Shown one piece after another: positions 54,701 to 63,144 of a DNA stretch of 64,000 nucleotides. The stretch lies in assembly GCF_000422725.1 (NCBI RefSeq), contig NZ_KE383910.1:151845-215844 (forward strand), given 5' to 3'. The translations under genes were made by a program, and so were the position numbers. Under the pieces are notes generated by a model. The model searched no databases. It saw nothing but the letters and a program-made list of their open reading frames with translations, and had not been told where the DNA came from. Within the stretch, counting starts at the first letter, position 1. Every line of letters starts with the position of its first letter. The stretch is from Flavobacterium subsaxonicum WB 4.1-42 = DSM 21790. GTDB taxonomy: Bacteria > Bacteroidota > Bacteroidia > Flavobacteriales > Flavobacteriaceae.

Positions 54701-56607
54701 GCCTAAGCCCACTTACAACGTACTACTACCGCGTTAAAGCGCTTAACAGCACCTGCGTGTCAGATTACGTTACCGGTACATTTACAACTTTAGATGGTTG
54801 TACTACACCGGCTGTACCAACAGCTGCTCCACAAACAGTTTGCTCAGGCGCTACCGTTGCTAACTTAGTTGCCACACCTGTAACAGGCGCTACCATTAAA
54901 TGGTATGCTACCGAAACCGGAGGCGATGTATTAGCATCTACTGCCGTTGTTACCGCAGGTACGTACTATGTATCTCAGCAAATAGACGTGTGCGAAAGCG
55001 CAAGGCTTGCTGTTGTAGTTACTGTTACTACTACTCCGGTACCTGTTGTAGAATCAGAACTTATTTTCTGCCCTAATACAGCGATTTCTGAAGTATCTAT
55101 AGGCCCTGCAACATTAAATTGGTACAATGACGAATATGAAGCGATACCTCTAACTACAATATTAGAAACTGCTACTTATTATGTAACGCAAACCCTTAAC
55201 GGCTGCGAAAGTGCTTTTGTAACAGTTACTGTAGAAATAGACAGTACAACTCCAACCGCACCGGTAGCACAAACATTGTGTAATGGTGCCACAGTAGGAG
55301 ATATAGAAATTACTACACCTGCCAATACTACTTTTAACTGGACTTTTAATGGTGTTGCTGTAGATGATGACGCTGTATTAGTAAGTGGTACGTATGTTGT
55401 AACACAAACATTTTTTGGATGTACAAGTTTGCCACTTAGTATTGCTGTTACTGTTACCACAGTAGCACAACCGGTAGGCCCTGCTGCCCAAACCGTTTGC
55501 GCGGGTACACTTTTATCTGAATTAGATATTACTGCTTTAGAAAACGGCACGCTTAACTGGACGTTTAACGGCCTGCCCGTTGTTGCTGATGCCGTTCTTG
55601 TAAGCGGAACCTATGTGGTTACACAAGCTGTTGGCGACTGCGAAAGCACACCAAAAGATGTGGTTGTAACGGTAACTGAAATTGCATCAGTTGATGCTGC
55701 TGAAACCCAGACGTTCTGCTTTGGTGCTACCGTTGCAGATCTTGATGGTACTGCCGCTACAGGTGCTACCTTAATATGGTCGGCTACTTCTGGTGGTACT
55801 GCCCTTGCAGATACTGCTGTTCTTGCATCAGGCACCTATTTTGTATGGCAAACACTTGGCACCTGCGCAAGCGAGGTTACAGAGGTTACTGTTGTGGTTA
55901 ATACTACACCGGCACTTTCTATAGATGATATCACGCTTTGTGGTGCTGCTACCGTTGCCGATCTTAATACTGAAAATGCTTCTGTAACATGGTATGCTTC
56001 TGAAACCGGACCGGCTTTAGAAGAAACTGCTACCGTTACCACCGGCTCTTATTTTGTTACCCAGACGCTTAACGGTTGCGAAAGCCCACGTGCAGAGGTA
56101 GGTGTTGTGGTTAACGCATTATCGGCTACTCCAACAGGAGCTGCTACACAAACATTTACTACCGGCGAAACAGTTGCCGATCTTGAAGTTACAACAACAG
56201 ATGGCGCTACTGTAGTTTGGTATGTTGGTAACGATATTGATGGTTACACTGTTATACCAACAACTACGGTTCTGGAAGATGGTGTTACCTATTATGTAAG
56301 CCAGGCTACTAATGGTTGCGAAAGCGAACTGTTGGCTGTTACTGCAGATCAGGTTGCTGCTACATCTTCATTCAACAAAGCCAGCCTTAAGGTATACCCT
56401 AACCCAACTACCGATGTTGTAACGGTGTCTAACAACACTGCAATATCTAAAGTAACGGTTATAAACCTTTTAGGCCAAACGGTTATCAGCCAGACTGCTA
56501 ATACCGATACTGTACAGGTTAACCTTGCATCATTATCTGCCGGAACATACATCCTGCAAATAACTGCCGAAGGCGCATCTGCCAATGTAAAAGTGGTTAA
56601 GCAATAA
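51760..56607 (+). CDS. T9SS-secreted surface protein 2, large
   Basis: A 1615-residue secreted protein. Layout: signal peptide (ending ANAQ); first YNADVIANG module to about 230; FN3-like; GEVED domain at about 338-487 (WVDWNNDLDFDDAGET and GEAEDYN); two FN3-like domains; second FNADVIANG module at about 697-915; FN3-like; seven Ig-like repeats from about 1010; sorting domain from 1537 (LKVYPNPTTDVV to VKVVKQ). It is a sister of the upstream protein. The start at 51760 (MKINLRHLFF) gives a typical signal peptide. Likely a multidomain adhesin. Confidence 0.88.
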   Translation: MKINLRHLFFGVMLAFAGANAQDYEHLTVTGYNADVIANGVGTALSSISLPVDNANYCFMSNDFLPSTLTTPPTYGLPAAGLITSLVSATPGLTYQMASLSANNALRFGATAGLTTGSISFTNAVEATKLFVLATSGSGASTCTAVITFDDGTTQDVASFIVPDWFNSTTQPIAAQGFGRVNTTNNVVESGNGTNPRLYQITFNIDIANQAKAVSSIAFTKTSTGEGVVNVFGVTAQEVPACPVISGTSSATASTTSGIISWTLATAGQGTAATNYTLEVYTDAGYTTPIAGSPFTNITATSYTLTGLTFETPYYYRVKANNGTCDSAYVTGTFSPAFCVPTKSGTSTAYYITNVATTGGYTNIANATAASATAGYTNYSAAQIVSKPAGTTFDFSITRGSTSTTLGVWVDWNNDLDFDDAGETIGTYVGGFNGQALTVTGSIAIPAATPVGNYRLRVRSTYYFNTTVVPCGALLYGEAEDYNISVVTPPADCTTPDAPVIVLSSVTATGLTADVTMPTTAPTGYIVVRSTAALTAQPATGSVYAVGANLGGGKVISAGATISTFTDFLNNNTHYYYFIYAYNENGSSCFGPKYSVAGTADATTCAGATTAVGAFDVTAASANLTWTSIVGAGGAAATYTVEVYTDAALTALFGTFTTANTTYALTGLTNGSTYYFRVKAETASCDNDAWSSAVSFVAENNFTPLSLTGFNADVIANGNGVANLSTTNAVDAVDNAYMSIDYKANATSAAATFGLPVNRRLTGNVAGLTLLLQDYSANNSLRIPAQNQVGTLTLATPVKASNLYFGVTSGSGTATISAQVLFSDGTSQTASGLSVLNWDNAATAASPAIANAIGRVNRANTVGAPDGPGAFKVFQLTVNIDADNQSKLITGVTFTKTSTGATEPVPHVFAISAKTIDECPVLAATTATGLSNGATIATVLTADSGAPTSYTVEIYTDAAFTTPVTGSPFTGITAATYTASGLSPLTTYYYRVKALNSTCVSDYVTGTFTTLDGCTTPAVPTAAPQTVCSGATVANLVATPVTGATIKWYATETGGDVLASTAVVTAGTYYVSQQIDVCESARLAVVVTVTTTPVPVVESELIFCPNTAISEVSIGPATLNWYNDEYEAIPLTTILETATYYVTQTLNGCESAFVTVTVEIDSTTPTAPVAQTLCNGATVGDIEITTPANTTFNWTFNGVAVDDDAVLVSGTYVVTQTFFGCTSLPLSIAVTVTTVAQPVGPAAQTVCAGTLLSELDITALENGTLNWTFNGLPVVADAVLVSGTYVVTQAVGDCESTPKDVVVTVTEIASVDAAETQTFCFGATVADLDGTAATGATLIWSATSGGTALADTAVLASGTYFVWQTLGTCASEVTEVTVVVNTTPALSIDDITLCGAATVADLNTENASVTWYASETGPALEETATVTTGSYFVTQTLNGCESPRAEVGVVVNALSATPTGAATQTFTTGETVADLEVTTTDGATVVWYVGNDIDGYTVIPTTTVLEDGVTYYVSQATNGCESELLAVTADQVAATSSFNKASLKVYPNPTTDVVTVSNNTAISKVTVINLLGQTVISQTANTDTVQVNLASLSAGTYILQITAEGASANVKVVKQ

Positions 56608-56628
56608 GCTTTAACCTATAAATGCTTT

Positions 56629-56660
56629 AAGAGCCCCGCATTGCGGGGCTCTTTTGTTTT
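56629..56660 (+). terminator. Terminator of surface protein 2 gene
   Basis: Stem aagagccccgc / gcggggctctt around att, followed by ttgtttt. Confidence 0.9.
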
Positions 56661-56772
56661 ATACCTGTAACAAAATAGGCCGCGAACACAATAAAATTGA
56701 AATGTTGATTGTACACATAAACGTTTGGTAATGCTTATATTTGGAGTTCTCCCAAAAGGTTATCCCTGCATC

Positions 56773-58452
56773 ATGGTACTACCCTGCCTTAATAAAAAAT
56801 TTTTACAATATACCCTCCTGTTTTTAGGGTTAACTTTTAGTACAGGCCTTTTTGCGGCAAACAATCCTATACAACAACAATGCGACTCGCTAATAGCAAG
56901 CGGCCGCAAAGAGCTGGATGTCCGAAATTACCTTAAAGCATTAGAATTAAGCAAAGAGGCACTGCAAATAGCTAAAAAAAATAGCTGGCAGGAACAAATA
57001 TATACGGCCAACAAAAATATTGGGTCGGCGTACCTTGCCATGCTCAATTATGGCGATGCGTTAGACTATTACCTTACCGCTTACAAAATTGCCCTTAAAG
57101 AAAACTGGCCTACCAAAGAGGTACAGATACTTAACAACATTGCCGTATTATACAGCAAAGAAAAAAAATTAGACCGGGCGCTGGAGTATTTTACAAAAGC
57201 CTATAAACTCTCTAAAAAAGAGAACGACTCGGTAACTATTGCCGGCTACTCGCTTAATGTGGCATTGGTGTTAACCAACATGAATAAAGTAGACGAAGCC
57301 CGTAAATATTTAGACGAGGCATTGGGCTACGCAAAAAATGATCCCGAATTTACTGATAATTTACAGGGTGCTGTTGCCGAGAACGAAATGCTTAAAGGCC
57401 ACTCTGCAAAGGCCAGGCAAATGTCGTTAGCATTGTTAGATAAAATAAAAGGGCAAAAAAATAAAACCGAGACCGTTACATTGCAACTGATAATTGCCAA
57501 AGCCTGCCTGCAGGAAAATGATTATGCTACTGCACTTAGGTACACACAAATGGCTTTAAAAAACAATAAAGACGACATTGAAACCAAAAAAGCCATTTAT
57601 ACTATATTCTCCGAAATTTACACCAAAAGCGGGGCGCTTTTAGAGGCACTGCGTTGCAAAGATTCGGTTTTTGCCCTACAGGAAAAAATCAGCGATATTA
57701 AAAACGGCAAGGCCTATGAAGAAACCCGCGTTAAATTCGAAATGCAGGAGTATCAAAATAAAATTGACATTAATGAGGCCACTATTGCCAGCGAGCGCAA
57801 AATGTTTTACTCTGTGCTTTTAGCACTCCTTGCCGTGCTATTGCTTATATTTTTTGTGCTGAGAAACCTTGCCATCAAACAAAAACAAAAAAAGCTTATT
57901 GCTGAGAACAGCCACCAGATGCTTGCCCTGGAACTCGAAAAGAAAAAGAGCGAGGCACTGTTGCAGGAAAAACTTTTCCGGGAGCAGCAAACCGAAACAC
58001 TATTGGAACAGGAAAGGCTTAAAAACGAAATTGAGTACAAGAACAGGAAACTGTCATCCAAAGCATTATACATGTCGGGCAAAGACCAGCTTATCGAAGA
58101 GTTTGTTGGCCTGCTGTCAGACCAGCCCGAGGTAGCCCGCATCCCGGCGGTTAGAAACCACATCCGCCATCTTAAAAACACACTTAAACCCGATAACGAG
58201 TGGGAGAGTTTCCTCAGGCATTTCGAAGAGGTAAACCAGGGTTTCTTATCGCACCTTAGGCAAAAGCACCCCGACCTTACAGCTAACGATATTAGGTTTA
58301 TATGCTACGTTTACATGAACCTTAGCGCCAAAGAAATGGCAACCATGCTAAACATATCGTTAGATGCCTGCCGAAAACGCAAAGAACGCGTAGCTTTAAA
58401 GCTGGGCCTGCCCGATGCTACTGCCCTGTACGGCTATCTGTCGGGTATTTAA
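56773..58452 (+). CDS. TPR-containing membrane regulator with LuxR-like HTH
   Basis: A 559-residue protein. A signal-anchor (about 10-30, ending LFAANN) leads into roughly eight TPR-like helical pairs (about 35-340) in the periplasm. A membrane helix (VLLALLAVLLLIFFVLR) is followed by a long coiled coil and a C-terminal DNA-binding region of LuxR type (LTANDIRFICYVYMNLSAKE, then LDACRKRKERVALKLGL). This is a one-protein route from periplasm to DNA. It lies between surface protein genes 2 and 3. The ATG at 56773 is preferred over 56731. Confidence 0.83.
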   Translation: MVLPCLNKKFLQYTLLFLGLTFSTGLFAANNPIQQQCDSLIASGRKELDVRNYLKALELSKEALQIAKKNSWQEQIYTANKNIGSAYLAMLNYGDALDYYLTAYKIALKENWPTKEVQILNNIAVLYSKEKKLDRALEYFTKAYKLSKKENDSVTIAGYSLNVALVLTNMNKVDEARKYLDEALGYAKNDPEFTDNLQGAVAENEMLKGHSAKARQMSLALLDKIKGQKNKTETVTLQLIIAKACLQENDYATALRYTQMALKNNKDDIETKKAIYTIFSEIYTKSGALLEALRCKDSVFALQEKISDIKNGKAYEETRVKFEMQEYQNKIDINEATIASERKMFYSVLLALLAVLLLIFFVLRNLAIKQKQKKLIAENSHQMLALELEKKKSEALLQEKLFREQQTETLLEQERLKNEIEYKNRKLSSKALYMSGKDQLIEEFVGLLSDQPEVARIPAVRNHIRHLKNTLKPDNEWESFLRHFEEVNQGFLSHLRQKHPDLTANDIRFICYVYMNLSAKEMATMLNISLDACRKRKERVALKLGLPDATALYGYLSGI

Positions 58453-58616
58453 GCTCTTCAGGATATATTATAGGCCGATGTCACAAATTTTCCGCCGGTT
58501 TTTTTTCATACTATAAGCACATTACAGATTTTTACCATTCGCAAAAAACGTCCCCAAAACGCTATTTCGCGAAACGTTGCGCTTACACTACTAACCATTT
58601 TCAAAATTTAAATGTT

Positions 58617-60707
58617 ATGAAAAAATTTACTCTCGCGGCACTCTTGCTGTTGGTGGCCTGGGGCACACAAGCCCAGAATTTAATTTACTCCACGGTTTTT
58701 CCGGCGGGCGATGCGCCCTCGGGCTGGAGCCAGGAAATTTTAGGCTTTGAAGCCGAAACCGACTGGTATTTTGGCGACACCTACATGCCGGGTGCCGGAA
58801 ATTTCTCTGCTCCTGCGGCCATCTTTAACGATGATATTTCGTTTGACGATAACAGCCACGTAAGGCTTATTTCTCCTGCCTTTGATACAAGCGGTTACGA
58901 AACCCTAACCCTTTCTTTTGAGTACAGCCTTAGCAAAACAACCGATAATCTTGGTACCCTTGGCGTAGAGGTTTACAATGGTACTACGTGGCAGCAAATT
59001 TTGTTTGTTACGGCGCATACTCCACCGGTAAACAGCGGCGACCTGGACATGACGCAGTACAAAAATGCGCAGTTTAAAGTGCGCTTTGTATACAACGACC
59101 AGTTTAGCTCTAACAGCTGGGGTGCGGGCATGACTAACTTTGTATTGGAAGGCACGTATGATGTGGTACCAAACGACCTTATCCAGAATGCATTTGCACT
59201 TACCTGCGGGCAGTCGATACCCGGCACAACCGTTACCGCTACTGCCGAAACAGGCCTGCCGGTTTGCAACACGGTAGATGGTAACACAATTGGTGTTTGG
59301 TATAAATTTTCTGACCCAATGACGCAGTCTACCGTTACGGCAAGCCTTTGCGAATCGGGTACTACGTTTGATAGCCGTCTTAGCATATTTAAAGGCCCTC
59401 TTACAGCGCTTACCTGTGTAACGGCTAACGACAACACTTGCGGTAACCTGAGCAGCGTTACTTTTGCATACGATGGTTATTCTGATTATTATTTGCTTGT
59501 ATCGGGCGAAGGCACAACCACCGGTGCTTTTACTATTGAGGCAAGCTGTACACCTATACCGCCACCAAACGATGAAATTGCCAACGCTTATGATGTAGAT
59601 ACATTTACCCCACCGTATACAGACCATGCGGTACAGTTTACTAATGCCACTGCCGAATCTCAGGCTTTTGATTATGAGGTTAACGGTTGCGATGGCGGAC
59701 AGCTGCCTTATGTATGGTATAAATTCACTGCCCTTGCCGATGGTACCGCACAGGTTACCCTGCCAACACCAAGCCCGGGTGGCCTAAACCTTATCCACTT
59801 TTACAGTGCCCCCAACGAATCGGCTACTGTGCCCGATCTTGACTGGGTTAACCAGGCTTCTAACGCCTGTAATGTTTTTGATGATGCAAGGCTAATTGAT
59901 ATTACAGCAGGTACTACCTACTATGTGGCCATAACGCTGGAAGGCGGCAACTCTGATGTTGCATTCGAAATTATATACCTGTCTTTATGCACCACCCCGC
60001 CGGTACCAACCGCTGTGGCACAGGCTTTTTGTACAGGTGCTACCGTAGCTAATTTAGTGGCTACAGGCATAGAGGGCAACCAAATTAACTGGTATGCTAC
60101 CGAAGGTGGCGAGGCTTTAGCCGAAACTACTACCCTAATTAGCGGAACCTACTATGTTACCCAGTCGATAGAAGTATGCGAAAGCGATGCCGTTGCGGTT
60201 GTAATTACAGTTAACGAAATTCCGGCTGCACCGGGCGAAGACGCTACACAAAACTTTACCCCGGGCCAAACCGTAGCCGATCTTGAAGTGGTAGCAATTA
60301 CAGGTGCTACCCTAAACTGGTACACCCTTAGTGGCAATAGCGAATATGTTAGCATACCTGCTACCACCCCACTTGTAAATGGCACCACATACTATGTAAC
60401 CCAAACCACCAACGGCTGCGAAAGTGCTTATTTTGGCATTACAGCAAGCCAGGTGGCAAGCACGGGTTCTTTTGCCTTTAGCAATCTAAAAGTGTATCCT
60501 AACCCGGCTAACAGCGTTATAACAGTAGCTAACAACAGTGCTATCTCTCAAATTGCAGTAACCAACCTGTTAGGCCAAACGGTGCTTAAACAAACAGCAA
60601 CCGCTAACAATGTACAGGTAGATCTTTCTGCCCTTGCTGCCGGTACCTACATACTACAGGTACAGGCCGAAGGCGCAACTGCCAATGTAAAAGTTGTTAA
60701 GCAGTAA
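58617..60707 (+). CDS. T9SS-secreted surface protein 3
   Basis: A 696-residue secreted protein. Signal peptide (ending GTQAQ); a jelly-roll like domain (about 21-180, with TDWYFGDTYMPG and FEYSLSKTTDN); two PPC-like domains (about 183-315 and 316-460, each with a VWYKF strand); two Ig-like repeats; and a T9SS type A sorting domain from about 618 (LKVYPNPANSVI to VKVVKQ). The C-terminal part is close to that of surface proteins 1 and 2, while the N-terminal part differs. Confidence 0.88.
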   Translation: MKKFTLAALLLLVAWGTQAQNLIYSTVFPAGDAPSGWSQEILGFEAETDWYFGDTYMPGAGNFSAPAAIFNDDISFDDNSHVRLISPAFDTSGYETLTLSFEYSLSKTTDNLGTLGVEVYNGTTWQQILFVTAHTPPVNSGDLDMTQYKNAQFKVRFVYNDQFSSNSWGAGMTNFVLEGTYDVVPNDLIQNAFALTCGQSIPGTTVTATAETGLPVCNTVDGNTIGVWYKFSDPMTQSTVTASLCESGTTFDSRLSIFKGPLTALTCVTANDNTCGNLSSVTFAYDGYSDYYLLVSGEGTTTGAFTIEASCTPIPPPNDEIANAYDVDTFTPPYTDHAVQFTNATAESQAFDYEVNGCDGGQLPYVWYKFTALADGTAQVTLPTPSPGGLNLIHFYSAPNESATVPDLDWVNQASNACNVFDDARLIDITAGTTYYVAITLEGGNSDVAFEIIYLSLCTTPPVPTAVAQAFCTGATVANLVATGIEGNQINWYATEGGEALAETTTLISGTYYVTQSIEVCESDAVAVVITVNEIPAAPGEDATQNFTPGQTVADLEVVAITGATLNWYTLSGNSEYVSIPATTPLVNGTTYYVTQTTNGCESAYFGITASQVASTGSFAFSNLKVYPNPANSVITVANNSAISQIAVTNLLGQTVLKQTATANNVQVDLSALAAGTYILQVQAEGATANVKVVKQ

Positions 60708-60728
60708 TATTTTCCACCCCCATTATGT

Positions 60729-60758
60729 AAAGGGAAGCCATGTGGCTTCCCTTTTTTT
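60729..60758 (+). terminator. Terminator of surface protein 3 gene
   Basis: Stem aaagggaagcca / tggcttcccttt around tg, followed by seven or more T. Confidence 0.92.
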
Positions 60759-60881
60759 GTGGTTGTTATTCCCGCGCTGCGGTACCGCCTGCCACCCGCA
60801 AGGCAGTAGAGACACATTGAATGCGTCTCCCGTAACTATTCCGTTTCTATTATCACGCGTTGTTATTCCGAACGAAGCTTA

Positions 60882-60924
60882 TAATAGAACGCGGATGACA
60901 CGGATGCTGCGCAACCGCAGATTT
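60882..60924. repeat. Dispersed 43-base repeat, reverse copy
   Basis: The reverse complement of this element matches 5390-5432 with three mismatches in 43 bases. Core: acgcggatgacacggatgc. Both copies are in intergenic DNA. Confidence 0.85.
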
Positions 60925-61030
60925 ACACAGATTTCAGATTATTAATACGGCAATCTGATTTTAGTAACGAATAGAATGCCGCGGTCGTGCCTCCCACGTA
61001 GTGACGGTATGGGTACCGTATTCTCTCAAT

Positions 61031-61060
61031 AAAAAAAGGGAAGCCAAATGGCTTCCCTTT
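61031..61060 (-). terminator. Terminator of the EnvC-like gene
   Basis: Stem aaagggaagcca / tggcttcccttt around aa, with an A-run on the plus side. The arms are the same as in the terminator at 60729. Confidence 0.88.
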
Positions 61061-61080
61061 ACTATATATTATAATTGCAG

Positions 61081-62346
61081 CTATTGGGCTATCCAGCTCG
61101 ATGGGTTTAGGTTGGTTGTATTTTGCAATACAAAAAACTTAAGCACGGCCTCGTTAGTAACCGGGTTACTGGCTACTGTACCTATATTTTGCTTAAGGCT
61201 TACTTTACTGCCCGAGCTTACATTAACCGACGACAGGTTGTAGTACACCGTTATAAAGTCACCATGCTGTATGTACACAATTTTGTTGCCTGTGCCCTGT
61301 ATAAGCTGTACGCTCATAACCTCGCCGGCAAAAACTGCCCTTACCGTAGTTTCCGGCTTGGTGGTAATGTTAATACCGTTGTTGTGTATGGGCATTGTTT
61401 TATAAACAGGATGCGGGTGGGTACCATACGGGTCTGATATATACCCTTCGGCAACCGGCCATGGCAGCTTGCCTTTGTTTGCTTTAAAGCTGTCCGACGC
61501 TATTTTGCCCTCTTTGGTAAGTACAATTTTGGTAGATGATGTACTTGCCGCTGTAGCCGCCGCAGCTGTAGTAGTTTTAGATTCTACCGTGCTTTTAGCC
61601 GTTTTTTTGTTGGCTTCGGCAATGGCAGCACGTATCATGTTGTCTACCTTACGGTCTATATCTTTGGCCTCTTTTTGTTTCTTGCTAATTTCAGCTGTGT
61701 ATTTTTTCTTGTCTTTTTGTATGGTTTTTACCATTTTTTCCTGCTCCTGCCTGTCTTCTTCAAGGGTTTGCTTTTCTTTCTGGCTTTCGGTAAGCAGTTT
61801 TTGTTTGTCTTTTTTCTGAACTTCCAGCTTAGTAACCCTTTGGTTAAGCTCGGTCATTTTAGAGCGAATCTCATCGCCCTGTATCTTCCTGAAACTGGCA
61901 TACTGTTTCATGTACTGCAACCTTTTATACGCCTGTAAAAAATCTTCGGACGATAAAAGAAACATAATACGGCTTTGTTCTGACCTGTTTTTGTAGGCCT
62001 TTACCAGCATGTTGGCATAATCTTCCTTAAGTACTTTCAGTTCCCTGTTAAGCTTGTTTATTTTAAGCTGCCCCAGGTAAATATCATCGGTAAGCAGGCG
62101 GGTTTGCCTGTGCGTGGTATTAATCAGCTTTTCGCTAAGCTTTATCCTCGCATTGTTATCGGATATTTTAGTGAGTACCGATTTTTCCTTCGAAGTCTCT
62201 GATTTAAAAAGGCTGTTTAGCGCCTTAATTTCTTTTTGAATCTCAGCCTTGCGCTGCTCCAGCTTTCTTTGCTCGCTGGTGCCGCCCTGGGCAAAGCCAA
62301 GGGTACTGATACTTATAAAGAAAATAGTAAGGAATAATCGTTTCAT
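61081..62346 (-). CDS. EnvC-like murein hydrolase activator, M23 family
   Basis: A 421-residue exported protein. Signal peptide (ending LGFAQG), a long coiled coil (about 22-245) and a LytM/M23 domain from about 285 (LPWPVAEGYISDPYGTHPHP to VLKFFVLQNT). The zinc ligands of active M23 enzymes (HxxxD and HxH) are changed: the first position is HNNGINI and the last is WLKF-like FFV, so it is probably an inactive activator of amidases, like EnvC. Third gene of a minus-strand run with the DUF4292-like and TPR genes. Confidence 0.87.
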   Translation of the reverse strand: MKRLFLTIFFISISTLGFAQGGTSEQRKLEQRKAEIQKEIKALNSLFKSETSKEKSVLTKISDNNARIKLSEKLINTTHRQTRLLTDDIYLGQLKINKLNRELKVLKEDYANMLVKAYKNRSEQSRIMFLLSSEDFLQAYKRLQYMKQYASFRKIQGDEIRSKMTELNQRVTKLEVQKKDKQKLLTESQKEKQTLEEDRQEQEKMVKTIQKDKKKYTAEISKKQKEAKDIDRKVDNMIRAAIAEANKKTAKSTVESKTTTAAAATAASTSSTKIVLTKEGKIASDSFKANKGKLPWPVAEGYISDPYGTHPHPVYKTMPIHNNGINITTKPETTVRAVFAGEVMSVQLIQGTGNKIVYIQHGDFITVYYNLSSVNVSSGSKVSLKQNIGTVASNPVTNEAVLKFFVLQNTTNLNPSSWIAQ

Positions 62347-62361
62347 GGTTGGTTGTAATGT

Positions 62362-63138
62362 TTACTCTATAAAGATCTGCTCAAAGCCTTCGGGCACGTC
62401 ATACGGAAAGGTTAACTTCTCATCGAACTTAACGGTTGTGTATTCTATGTTTATATTAACCTTGTCTTTTTGTTCGGCCTCAATTTTTATCTGTGCCGGC
62501 AGTATGGCTGGCTGATAGGTGTTGTGCGCCGGATATTCTATGTGCAGGCTACGCGGCTCCTGGCCGTTTTGGGTAATAATCTGGTCTTTTAGCAGGTAGT
62601 TGGCGCCTTCAAACAAAAACTCCTTAATAGTGCCGCCGCTTTCTTTACCAATAAGCTTGTACTTATCTGCCTCTACCGATGCTTTATAGTTGCCTTTAGT
62701 AAGGTCGTCTAACGCTTCGCCCAAAAGCATGTTCTGTACCTTGTTATAATCAAGGTCGGTGCCCAGCCATTTGCTTAACGCAGCATAATTACCATCAAAA
62801 TAGGTATTGTTTATTTTCTCGTAATAGCTAACGCGCTTAGGCGTAATTATAGCCTTGGCCATAGTAATGCCCAAAAACTTGATGCTTACCAAAATGGTTT
62901 CATCTTTTTTAATGCGTATTTCGGCACTAACACTTTGCGACTGTTTTTTGTCTTTGTACTTAGCGCTGGCATTAATGTGCAGCGTCTCGAAATTTTTAGG
63001 GTTTTTGTAATGGCCTGCAATAATTTCTTTGGCCGATTTACTATCTCCCGCAGCCTCCTCTGTGGCTACCGCAGCCTGTTTGCTCTTACAGCCTACCAGT
63101 ACAGAAAGGGTAAATACAATAGCTATTAACTTCTTCAT
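62362..63138 (-). CDS. DUF4292-like lipoprotein
   Basis: A 258-residue lipoprotein (signal ending LVGC, Cys17). The mature part has the beta-rich, LolB/LolA-like pattern (ISASAKYKDKKQSQSVSAEI-type strands, then VSIKFLGITMAKAIITP and FPYDVPEGFEQIFIE at the end) seen in DUF4292 proteins of Bacteroidota. It may handle lipids or lipoproteins between membranes. It starts 6 bases after the TPR gene. Confidence 0.75.
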   Translation of the reverse strand: MKKLIAIVFTLSVLVGCKSKQAAVATEEAAGDSKSAKEIIAGHYKNPKNFETLHINASAKYKDKKQSQSVSAEIRIKKDETILVSIKFLGITMAKAIITPKRVSYYEKINNTYFDGNYAALSKWLGTDLDYNKVQNMLLGEALDDLTKGNYKASVEADKYKLIGKESGGTIKEFLFEGANYLLKDQIITQNGQEPRSLHIEYPAHNTYQPAILPAQIKIEAEQKDKVNINIEYTTVKFDEKLTFPYDVPEGFEQIFIE

Positions 63139-63144
63139 TTATTG

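Larger units (their letters stand above)
60708..61080. other. Intergenic region with terminators and dispersed repeats
   Basis: Holds the terminator at 60729-60758, the element gtagagacacattg at 60806-60829 (a copy of 31364-31386), the 43-base element at 60882-60924 (reverse copy of 5390-5432) and the terminator at 61031-61060. No gene seen. Confidence 0.65.

Noticed and set aside
58905..59627. A 240-codon frame antisense to surface protein 3
   Set aside because: Rich in Arg, Cys and Lys in a random pattern; the plus strand encodes a clear T9SS protein.
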